Made by a program: the position numbers and the translations under genes. Below the pieces are notes generated by a model. It worked only from the letters and a program-made list of their open reading frames with translations. It searched no databases and was not told the origin of the DNA. From Streptomyces sp. NBC_01431 (lineage in GTDB: Bacteria; Actinomycetota; Actinomycetes; Streptomycetales; Streptomycetaceae), in the NCBI RefSeq assembly GCF_036231355.1, contig NZ_CP109496.1, positions 4,278,001 through 4,342,000 of the forward strand: a DNA stretch of 64,000 nucleotides. The letters run 5' to 3'. Position 1 is the stretch's first letter. Every line of letters starts with the position of its first letter. This document shows, in pieces, positions 42,360 through 49,098 of the stretch.

Positions 42360-42642
42360 TCAGCCGTGCTCCTCCTCCTCGGACTCCTCGGACTCCATGC
42401 GCCGGATTCCCTCGTGGGTGAGGGTGACCATCGCGGGGGTGTTGCCGGGTTCCCAGTCGACGGTGATCAGGCCGTCGCCCGCCAGGTAGGTGCAGGCGGC
42501 CGCCAGGTCCTGTTCCGGCACGTGGATGTCGCGTTGCAGCTGTGCCCCCGGTGATGCCGAGGAGGCGGTTGCCTTCGACGGCTTCGTACAGGACCCGGAG
42601 CACCTGATCGCGGTAGGTCCTGCGTTCGTGCAGTGTGGCCAT
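42360..42642 (-). pseudogene. Small conserved protein with a one-base frameshift
   Basis: Starts MATLHERRTYRDQVLRVLYE and reads through EGNRLLGITG. The natural continuation (AQLQRDIHVPEQDLAAACTY and TVDWEPGNTPAMVTLTHEGI, ending SEESEEEEHG) is in the next frame. The join is a run of five C (42545-42549 on the plus strand); removing one base gives an intact protein of about 93 aa. Either a real mutation or a homopolymer sequencing error. A winged-helix-like fold is plausible; function unknown. Confidence 0.7.
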
Positions 42643-42693
42643 GGCCGCGTCCTTTCGTGTGCAGGGGGCGGGCTCCGGGGCTCGTGCGGGCTC

Positions 42694-42960
42694 TCAGGTC
42701 TCGTCGGAGTGGGCGCCGATGCCGACGGGGGGCCGGCTGGCGTCCAGCCAGGAGCGGGCGGGTCCGGCGGGTGTTGCAGTGTCCACGGTGAGGTGGAGGC
42801 GAGTGTCGCCGTCGAGGCCGGGATAGCTGCGCTGTTCCGCGCCGGCGAAGCGGCCGCGAAGGGCTTCCGCGACCGCTCGGGCGGCTTCGGGCGTGTGCGC
42901 GATGATCCGTACCTCGGCCTGCCCGAGCGACGGCAGTCTCTGGGTCTGGATGTACTTCAT
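42694..42960 (-). CDS. Small protein of unknown function
   Basis: 88 aa from ATG at 42960 behind aaaggggaca. Alternating strand-helix pattern (EVRIIAHTPEAARAVAEALR; DTRLHLTVDTATPAGPARSW). No family recognised. Third gene of the DUF5994 copy-2 group on the minus strand, so probably co-transcribed with it. Confidence 0.6.
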   Translation of the reverse strand: MKYIQTQRLPSLGQAEVRIIAHTPEAARAVAEALRGRFAGAEQRSYPGLDGDTRLHLTVDTATPAGPARSWLDASRPPVGIGAHSDET

Positions 42961-43057
42961 GTGGGCGTGTCCCCTTTCGGAGAGGGCGAGAAGCCGGCGG
43001 GTCGGAGCGCCGTGGCGCGCTCCCACCCGCTGCCCCGGTCGGAGCAGGGTCTGTTCC

Positions 43058-43246
43058 TCACCGGTCGGCATCCGTGTGGCGGTCTCGACGGCTGGTGTCG
43101 TTCGGCAGGCCGGGAGGTCTCGGCAGGGGGTCGCTGAAGTGGTGGGCCGCGATCCGTGCGTCGTGCTGGGCGTTGAGCAGGTGGATCCAGCGCATGCCGA
43201 TGCCGGTTGCCAGGATGATCAGCGCGATGATGACGAGGGTCTCCAT
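43058..43246 (-). CDS. Small membrane protein with HLLNAQH motif (copy 2)
   Basis: 62 aa from ATG at 43246, with ggaggtgagcgac as ribosome binding site and only 5 bp after the DUF5994 stop. Single membrane helix (LVIIALIILATGIGMRW), then IHLLNAQHDARIAAHHFSDP and a polar tail. Paralogue of the gene at 38443 with the same spacing to DUF5994. Confidence 0.75.
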   Translation of the reverse strand: METLVIIALIILATGIGMRWIHLLNAQHDARIAAHHFSDPLPRPPGLPNDTSRRDRHTDADR

Positions 43247-43251
43247 GTCGC

Positions 43252-43827
43252 TCACCTCCAGCCGTTTCCGGGCAGAGGGAGGGCGCTTCGTCCCATCGGG
43301 CTCCCGAAGGGGGACATGCAGGCCCCGCCTTCGCTCTCCCAGGTGGCTTCCCGGCGCACGTCATCGCCGATGCTGCGCCCGATGACGGCTTCGTTGATCA
43401 TCAGGACGCCTGCGGTGAGGACGCTGCCCGGGATCGCGGCGGCGTCCATCAGGCGGGCCGCGGCGGCGGGTGCGGTCTCGGGCGGGATGACGAGGAGGTC
43501 CCAGCGCCCCACGGTGTAGGACAGCAGGATGAGCTTGTCGGGGTCCTGTTCGGTGAACCAGCCCACGTGCAGCACGCGCCCGTCCACGGCAACCGTGTGT
43601 GGGACGACGGGCCAGCGGATGGGGTTCACGGTGACGCGGGTAACGCGGCCCCAGGGTTCCTCCAGGGCGGCGACGAGCGGTGGGAGCTCGGCTTCGAGGT
43701 CGCGGGAGTAGGGCCACCAGGCCCCGTCCAGCTGGCCGGCGATGGTGGTCTTCGGGGTGAGGGACAAGCGAGCCGGGAACTCTGCGGCGAGGTCGCGGGG
43801 CGCGGTCCGATCGAGGGTGGTGGTCAT
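43252..43827 (-). CDS. DUF5994 family protein (copy 2)
   Basis: 191 aa. Core motifs QLDGAWWPYSRDLEAELPPL, WGRVTRVTVNPIRWPVVPHT, VLHVGWFTEQDPDKLILLSY and WDLLVIPPETAPAAAARLM. Close paralogue of copy 1 along its whole length. Operon with the small HLLNAQH protein and the 88-aa gene. Confidence 0.85.
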   Translation of the reverse strand: MTTTLDRTAPRDLAAEFPARLSLTPKTTIAGQLDGAWWPYSRDLEAELPPLVAALEEPWGRVTRVTVNPIRWPVVPHTVAVDGRVLHVGWFTEQDPDKLILLSYTVGRWDLLVIPPETAPAAAARLMDAAAIPGSVLTAGVLMINEAVIGRSIGDDVRREATWESEGGACMSPFGSPMGRSALPLPGNGWR

Positions 43828-43895
43828 GATGCGGACCTGCCCCCGGGCTGCCCGTCGGCAGCCCGGTTTTTAGGCGATCGCCGGAAATGACACCC

Positions 43896-43928
43896 GCGTG
43901 AAAGCCGGTGTGCGAAGTACTCCCGGTG
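43896..43928 (-). repeat. Conserved 33-bp upstream element of DUF5994 cassette (copy 2)
   Basis: Partner of 39366-39398 (29/33 identical), about 70 bp upstream of the DUF5994 copy-2 start. A short gc-rich hairpin (ccgggctgcccgtcggcagcccgg, about 43847-43870) lies between it and the gene. Confidence 0.65.
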
Positions 43929-44111
43929 TTTTCACTGTACGCCCGTTCGGTGGGCTCTGACCGGCGTGACCAGGTATTTTCCGGCGGGCGGTGGAACGGG
44001 CGGCGGGAGTATCGTGAAACGAGGCGGCCCCTGCACGTCGCCGACCGGGCACTGGCATCGGCGCCGCCCTGCAACGGCGTACGGCCGCACCCCGTAGACG
44101 GGCGAACCCAC

Positions 44112-44618
44112 ATGGCTGACTCCGACATCCCCCACACGCCCCCACTGCTCCTGCCGGATGAGATCCACCATGCGGTCAAACCTGGCACGGCCCTGCTGCG
44201 GCTGGAGACCACCAGCTCCCGGGAGGGGCGCCTGGACGGCGCGTGGTGGCCCCGCACGCGCGACATCGAGACCGAACTGCCCGCGCTGATCAGCGTGTTG
44301 ACCGGACATCTCGGGCCCATCACCCGGGTGGGCCTGGACGCGTCCGCCTGGAACGGCCTCCCCACCCGCCTGGTCATCGACGGCCAAGTCGTGCACCTCG
44401 ACTCCCACCCGGTCGGCGACGGCACCGTCCTCATCACCCGCGGCCACAACGACCACTTCGCCCTCCTGCTGGTTCCCCCGGACACCACGGCCGACGCCGC
44501 CCGCGAAGCAATGGCCCGCGCCGTCCGCGCCGACAACATCACCCAGGCCACTCAGATCCTCATCGCCACCACCCCCGAACCCGAGGACGGCGCCGCCGAC
44601 CCGGCAGCCCGATCCTGA
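44112..44618 (+). CDS. DUF5994 family protein (copy 3, divergent)
   Basis: 168 aa from ATG at 44112 (MADSDIPHTPPLLLPDEIHH). Family core RLDGAWWPRTRDIETELPAL, LGPITRVGLDASAWNGLPTR, VVHLDSHPVGDGTVLITRGH and FALLLVPPDTTADAAREAM. More diverged than copies 1 and 2, oriented the other way, and without the small membrane partner. Confidence 0.83.
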   Translation: MADSDIPHTPPLLLPDEIHHAVKPGTALLRLETTSSREGRLDGAWWPRTRDIETELPALISVLTGHLGPITRVGLDASAWNGLPTRLVIDGQVVHLDSHPVGDGTVLITRGHNDHFALLLVPPDTTADAAREAMARAVRADNITQATQILIATTPEPEDGAADPAARS

Positions 44619-44747
44619 GGATCCTCCGGTGCGTTGTGCCCCGTGCGCTGGAGCACCTCGGGTCGGGCGTCGGGCGGGAAGCACAGAACCCGGCCGGGGT
44701 GACTGCGGGCCGGCCGGGCTCTGGGCGTGTGGCGAGTGGTGCTCTGG

Positions 44748-44948
44748 TCAGAGCGGCTCGTCGTGCAGGTCCTCTTCGCGCAACAGGTCGTCCTCGCGGC
44801 GGCGCGAGGTCTCCTTCTGGTCCTGCTTCTGTCCCTGCTCGCGGGACGCCTTGCCTGGCCGGGGGTGAGCGGGGTCTCCGGGGCGATGGTGCTCCTGCGC
44901 CTCGCGGCCCTTGCCCGGCTCCGGACGCTTGTCCTGCGTATCGCCCAT
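44748..44948 (-). CDS. Small highly charged protein
   Basis: 66 aa from ATG at 44948 behind agaggag. Almost entirely charged and polar (MGDTQDKRPEPGKGREAQEH, then KASREQGQKQDQKETSRRRE), so predicted disordered. No family recognised; the good ribosome binding site and codon use support it as real. Confidence 0.6.
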   Translation of the reverse strand: MGDTQDKRPEPGKGREAQEHHRPGDPAHPRPGKASREQGQKQDQKETSRRREDDLLREEDLHDEPL

Positions 44949-45832
44949 GACAGCGGCTCCTCTTGATGAGTGGGTACGGATTCCTCTCGGACGACGCTGA
45001 CATGCACAGTTACGGGCTGCATCATTTCGACGACGAGGCGAGGCACACGGGTGACGCCCGTCCCCGATGCGGCGGCATCCGAAGGCGGGCCGGCGGCCGT
45101 TCAGTTCCGAGGATGGGCGGGATCACGCATTCCTTCCGCTACTTGGCCGCCGGTGATTGCTGGTTCAACGACGAGAGCTCCGGCGATCAGGACGGCCCCA
45201 ACTGCCGTCTGCACACCTGATGGACCCAGCGGCATGACTGGCAACGCCCGCGCCGCGTGCCCCCGCCCCACACACTCCCAGGGCGGGGAGGTGCGTGACG
45301 GCCCCTGATCAGGTGACCGGCGCCCGGCCACTCCTCAAAGCGGGCCCAGCTGATCCATCAACATTCCACGCGGAAGCATCAGCGCAAGCTCGCCGGTGCC
45401 ATTGATGTCGATGTGCGCCGTCAGCGCGCGGAGGTCGAGGCGGCCGGGCACGCGGATGGCGAAGGGGTAACCATCCACCCCTTCGTCCCGCGCGCACGCG
45501 ACATGGTTGAGGACCCCGTCACCCAGGAGGCGTGACCACTCGCAGCGCCGGATCGACATCCGACGGTCCGGCGCTCCGGCGCGCCTGCCGACTGCGGTCA
45601 GTCCAGGGGCACTTCGCAACCGCACACGAGCAGCACTTGGCCCGGCGAGTGGCGCGGGCCGCACGAAATGGGTCTCAGGATTGGAGACGACCCCACGGCG
45701 AGCGTTCAGAAAGGGGCTTGCGCCGCGCAATTCGGCGCGGCAGTCGGTCCCTTATGGCACGCGAATGGCACGAGCCCGGAAATTGGTCTAGACAACAAAC
45801 AAACCCCAGGCCCTCGGCCTGGGGTTTCGTCA
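44949..45832. other. Gene-poor stretch before the tRNA gene
   Basis: 884 bp without a convincing gene. A minus-strand frame ending at 45335 reads NHVACARDEGVDGYPFAIRV, then RLDLRALTAHIDINGTGELA, and may be the tail of a lost gene; it lacks a credible start. The second copy of the 23-bp repeat is at 45670-45692. GC falls near 45780-45800. Confidence 0.5.
45801..45827 (-). terminator. Terminator of the tRNA-Gly gene
   Basis: Perfect 12-bp stem aaaccccaggcc / ggcctggggttt with a ctc loop, 5 bp past the CCA end of the tRNA; the transcript ends in uuu. Confidence 0.9.
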
Positions 45833-45906
45833 TGGAGCGAGTGACGGGAATCGAACCCGCGCTCTAAGCTTGGGAAGCTTATGTTCTACCATTAAACTAC
45901 ACTCGC
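45833..45906 (-). tRNA. tRNA-Gly (anticodon CCC)
   Basis: 74 nt including an encoded CCA. Acceptor stem gcgagtg/cactcgc with discriminator T, D arm tagtttaatggtaga, anticodon stem taagc/gctta with loop TTCCCAA (anticodon CCC), T arm gcgggttcgattcccgt. All stems pair. Confidence 0.95.
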
Positions 45907-46136
45907 GTGATCATTTCCCTACGGGGGAGTGGATCGTCGCTCACTCTACCCCATGCCCGGCCCTCGGTGAATTCACCGAGGGCCGGCGTGCTGTCCGGGG
46001 TCGGGATCCCTGTGTGGGCGGGGGGAGTTGGGGCGTACCGTGAAGGGCGTGTGCGTGGCGGAGTGCCGCGTGCGAGTGCGTTCAGTTCATCCCCTAATGT
46101 GGTGTTTTCTCCGTCCATGCTTGTTGGGGAAGGGAC

Positions 46137-46322
46137 TTGAGCGACTTGATGGACTCGTTGGAGCGCACCGTCGTCCGTTGCGCCGGAGGGCATGTCTTCA
46201 CCACGGAATCGTTCCCGATGCAGCGGCTCGGTGCCGAGCGGATCGGGCCCGGCCGGCTCATCCGCTGCCCGCGCTGCGCGCGCCTGCGGCACGCCGTTCC
46301 CGTACTGCCCGATCAGCGGTAG
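46137..46322 (+). CDS. Small zinc-ribbon-like protein
   Basis: 61 aa from TTG at 46137 behind gggaaggga (ATG at 46149 is an alternative). Contains RCAGGHVFTTESFPMQRLGA and IRCPRCARLRHAV, giving Cys-x3-His and Cys-x2-Cys pairs that could bind zinc. Function unknown. Confidence 0.7.
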   Translation: MSDLMDSLERTVVRCAGGHVFTTESFPMQRLGAERIGPGRLIRCPRCARLRHAVPVLPDQR

Positions 46323-46681
46323 CGGAACCCGGAAGCCGGCACCATCGGCGGTAGCCACGGGACCAGGTGGCCAGCGCGATCAGCTGTAGGCGCCGGGCCC
46401 GGTGGCCCGCCCGGCCAGGGGGCGAGCCGCTGGACCCGGTGGCCCGCCCCGCCAGCGGCGGCAGCCGCCGACCCCGCTGGCCAACCCGGCCCCCGGTATC
46501 CGCGGACCCCGCTGGGCCACCCAGCAGCGGCATCCGCAGGCCCCCCTGCCCCACCCAGCCGCGCGGTGGCCGCCGGGCCACGCGCCGTCCCCGCCCGGCC
46601 GGGGATGGCGGAACGCGGTGGCCCGGCCTCGCCGCGGTGGTCGATTGGGGTCGGGACGGGCGCTCTGCGTATCCTCGGGAC
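46323..46681. other. Low-complexity GC-rich spacer upstream of dcd
   Basis: 359 bp dominated by imperfect repeats of ggtggcccgcc/ccgctggcc words on both strands (46395-46580). Open in several frames only because of base composition. The dcd promoter is probably near 46640-46680. Confidence 0.55.
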
Positions 46682-47257
46682 GTGCTTCTCTCAGACAAGG
46701 ACATCCGGACCGAGATCGACGCCGGGCGGGTACGGATCGATCCCTACGACGAATCCATGGTGCAGCCGTCAAGCATCGACGTGCGCCTCGACCGCTTCTT
46801 CCGGGTGTTCGAGAACCACCGCTACCCGCACATCGACCCCGCCGTCGAGCAGGCCGATCTCACCCGGCTCGTCGAGCCGGACGGGGACGAGGCGTTCATC
46901 CTCCACCCCGGCGAGTTCGTCCTCGCGTCGACCTACGAGGTCATCTCGCTGCCCGACGACCTCGCCAGCCGGCTCGAGGGCAAGAGCTCGCTCGGCCGGC
47001 TCGGCCTCGTCACGCACTCCACCGCCGGGTTCATCGACCCCGGGTTCTCCGGGCACGTCACCCTTGAGCTCTCCAACGTCGCCACGCTGCCGATCAAGCT
47101 GTGGCCGGGGATGAAGATCGGGCAGCTGTGTCTGTTCCGGCTCAGTTCGTCCGCCGAGGAGCCGTACGGGTCCGAGCGGTACGGATCCCGCTACCAGGGC
47201 CAGCGCGGCCCGACCGCCTCGCGGTCCTTCCTCAACTTCCATCGGACCCAGGTGTGA
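46682..47257 (+). CDS. dcd: dCTP deaminase
   Basis: 191 aa from GTG at 46682, the standard Dcd length. Deaminates dCTP to dUTP (or, in bifunctional members, to dUMP) for thymidylate synthesis. Motifs: MVQPSSIDVRLDRFFRVFEN, EGKSSLGRLGL, HSTAGFIDPGFSGHVTLELS and WPGMKIGQLCLFRLSS, with the catalytic Glu in the TLELS strand. The frame is open to 46367 through the low-complexity spacer, which is not part of the protein. Confidence 0.96.
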   Translation: MLLSDKDIRTEIDAGRVRIDPYDESMVQPSSIDVRLDRFFRVFENHRYPHIDPAVEQADLTRLVEPDGDEAFILHPGEFVLASTYEVISLPDDLASRLEGKSSLGRLGLVTHSTAGFIDPGFSGHVTLELSNVATLPIKLWPGMKIGQLCLFRLSSSAEEPYGSERYGSRYQGQRGPTASRSFLNFHRTQV

Positions 47258-47259
47258 GT

Positions 47260-47766
47260 ATGAACGACCAGAACGACGTGCGCGAGAACCTCACCTACGA
47301 GAAGTTCGGCGGTGCCATCCGCGAACTCGCGCAGACCATCGCGGACGACGGGTACGAGCCCGACATCGTGGTCTCCATCGCCCGGGGCGGCGTCTTCGTC
47401 GCCGGCGGCCTCGCCTACGCGCTGGACTGCAAGAACATCCACCTGGTGAACGTCGAGTTCTACACCGGCGTGGGCACCACGCTCGAAATGCCGGTCATGC
47501 TCGCGCCGGTGCCCAACGCCATCGACTTCTCCGGCAAGAAGGTGCTGATCGCGGACGACGTGGCCGACACCGGCAAGACGCTGAAGCTGGTGTACGACTT
47601 CTGCCTCGACCACGTCGCCGAGGTCCGCAGCGCCGTCATCTACGAGAAGTCCCACTCCCTCGTGAAGTGCGAGTACGTCTGGAAGCGTACCGACGAGTGG
47701 ATCAACTTCCCGTGGAGCGTCGAGCCCCCCGTCGTACGGCGTGAGGGCCAGGTGCTGGACGCCTGA
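47260..47766 (+). CDS. Phosphoribosyltransferase family protein (Gpt-like)
   Basis: 168 aa from ATG at 47260, 2 bp after the dcd stop. PRPP-binding motif VLIADDVADTGKTL and upstream VVSIARGGVFVAGGLAYALD. Type I phosphoribosyltransferase related to xanthine/hypoxanthine-guanine enzymes. The link to dcd points to nucleotide salvage, but the base specificity cannot be read from the sequence. Confidence 0.9.
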   Translation: MNDQNDVRENLTYEKFGGAIRELAQTIADDGYEPDIVVSIARGGVFVAGGLAYALDCKNIHLVNVEFYTGVGTTLEMPVMLAPVPNAIDFSGKKVLIADDVADTGKTLKLVYDFCLDHVAEVRSAVIYEKSHSLVKCEYVWKRTDEWINFPWSVEPPVVRREGQVLDA

Positions 47767-47785
47767 CATCCCCCTGGACGACGAG

Positions 47786-47820
47786 AAGGGCCCCGGTTCT
47801 CGCGAACTGGGGCCCTTTTT
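47786..47820 (+). terminator. Terminator after dcd-phosphoribosyltransferase
   Basis: Stem aagggccccggttc / gaactggggccctt (one G-T-type mismatch), tcgc loop, followed by ttt. It lies 20 bp after the stop and also faces the convergent Yip1 gene. Confidence 0.9.
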
Positions 47821-47848
47821 GCCGTATGCGCGACAGGCAGCCGTACGC

Positions 47849-48769
47849 CTAGATCGTGCCCAGCTTGATCAGCGAGAGCAGCGCGATCAACTGGATCGCG
47901 GAGGCGCCCAGCGCCTTCGGCCACGGCAGGTCGTGGGACTTGCTCACCATCGAGGTGAACAGCGCGCCGGCCGCCAGCCAGGTCGCCCAGCCCAGCACCT
48001 GGACCACGCCGTTGTTGCCGCCCAGGAACACGGCGAGCAGCAGGCGCGGGGCGTCCGTCAGCGACATGATCAGCATGGAGAGGCCCACCGTCGGCTGCCA
48101 CGCGCCGTCGCCGCCGAGCTGGCGGGCCAGGGTGTGGGTCACCGCGCCGAGGATCAGCCCGCCGATCACGAAGACAACGCCGGTGGTGAGGACCACCGGG
48201 GCCGCCTTGGACAGCGCCGTGCTGATGACGTCCTCGCGGGCCTTGTCGAAGCCGAAGATCGCCAGCAGGCCGTACAGGAACGTGACGACCAGCGCCGGGC
48301 CCCACACGGGGTGGTCGCGCATCTGCCAGAACGTCGGGCCCGGCCGCATCACGATGCCGGACAGGAGTTCCTTCCAGTGCAGCCGCGGACCGCTCGGGGC
48401 GGCCGTGGCCGCGCCCGCCCGGTAGGTCGCGCCGTCGCCGTACGGATCCTCGCCGATGCTGAACGCCTGGGTGTGGCCCGGGTTGTTCGCGTACGGGTCC
48501 TGGGCGGGGGCGTAACCCTGGCCCTGGCCCTGGTAGGACGGGTCGCCGAAGTACTCCGGCTCGTCCTGACGCGGCTGGGGCGCCTGCCGGTATGGCGGCT
48601 GCCCCTGCCCGTAGCCCTGCTGGTTTCCCTGCCCCTGTCCGTACCCGTACTGCGGCTGCTGCTGGGCTCCCGGCCACTGTTGTGACGGGGCCTGCTGCTG
48701 CCCTTGCTGTTGCGGTTGCCGCGGGGGGCGGTTGTCCCGGCCGCCGCGTCCGATCCTGAATCCAGCCAC
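47849..48769 (-). CDS. Yip1-family integral membrane protein with Q/G/Y-rich N-terminus
   Basis: 306 aa from GTG at 48769 (VAGFRIGRGGRDNRPPRQPQ). Residues about 10-100 are low-complexity Gln/Gly/Tyr/Pro repeats (YGYGQGQGNQQGYGQGQPPY). Five or so membrane segments follow (GPALVVTFLYGLLAIFGF; VVLTTGVVFVIGGLILGAV; LLLAVFLGGNNGVVQVLGW; LGASAIQLIALLSLIKLG), forming a Yip1-like domain. Function unknown. The longer upstream frame to 49504 runs through a terminator and is not coding. Confidence 0.85.
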   Translation of the reverse strand: MAGFRIGRGGRDNRPPRQPQQQGQQQAPSQQWPGAQQQPQYGYGQGQGNQQGYGQGQPPYRQAPQPRQDEPEYFGDPSYQGQGQGYAPAQDPYANNPGHTQAFSIGEDPYGDGATYRAGAATAAPSGPRLHWKELLSGIVMRPGPTFWQMRDHPVWGPALVVTFLYGLLAIFGFDKAREDVISTALSKAAPVVLTTGVVFVIGGLILGAVTHTLARQLGGDGAWQPTVGLSMLIMSLTDAPRLLLAVFLGGNNGVVQVLGWATWLAAGALFTSMVSKSHDLPWPKALGASAIQLIALLSLIKLGTI

Positions 48770-49098
48770 GAATCGAACGTACCTGTTCCGCCGGTACGCC
48801 AACCGTGGGACGACCGGAACCGGACGCCTTTGCGGCTGACCTGTGACATCCCCTAGGGGGCGGCCGCAGGGGGGAGTTGGCTGAGCCTCCTCCGACCGGA
48901 CCCCGATGATCGCGGCCGGCGGCGGCATCGCCCCCGGGGGCGCCGCGGGCCTCGGCTTTGCGATGCTGCGCCGCCGCGGCGGCCAGCGCTGACCGGAGGC
49001 GCACGCCTCACCGCGTACGACGGAAAGCGGCCGGTTCCGCCCCTTGGGCAGAACCGGCCGCTTCCGTGTGCGTAGAACCCCTGGACTGGGGGCCGGGG
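48770..49098. other. Intergenic region between the Yip1 and Fe-S oxidoreductase genes
   Basis: 329 bp. Holds the Yip1 promoter, a tiny plus-strand open frame of about 28 codons (about 48906-48992, MIAAGGGIAPGGAAGLGFAM) that may be a relic of a membrane-protein end, and the terminator at 49021-49067. Confidence 0.5.
49021..49067 (-). terminator. Terminator after the Fe-S oxidoreductase
   Basis: 13-bp perfect stem aagcggccggttc / gaaccggccgctt with a 13-nt loop, extended on both sides; 32 bp past the stop at 49099. Confidence 0.85.

Noticed and set aside
44963..45331. Short ORFs on both strands (85 aa plus, 76 aa minus)
   Set aside because: No ribosome binding site, atypical third-position GC and no recognisable domain; treated as non-coding.
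38361..45692. 23-bp similar pair (38361, 45670) as attL/attR of an integrated element
   Set aside because: Only 19/23 identical, no integrase between them and no overlap with the tRNA. Kept only as a weak observation in the island finding.
46367..46681. N-terminal extension of Dcd of about 105 residues
   Set aside because: The upstream frame is low-complexity Gly/Pro/Arg; Dcd length and the GTG at 46682 fit the family exactly.
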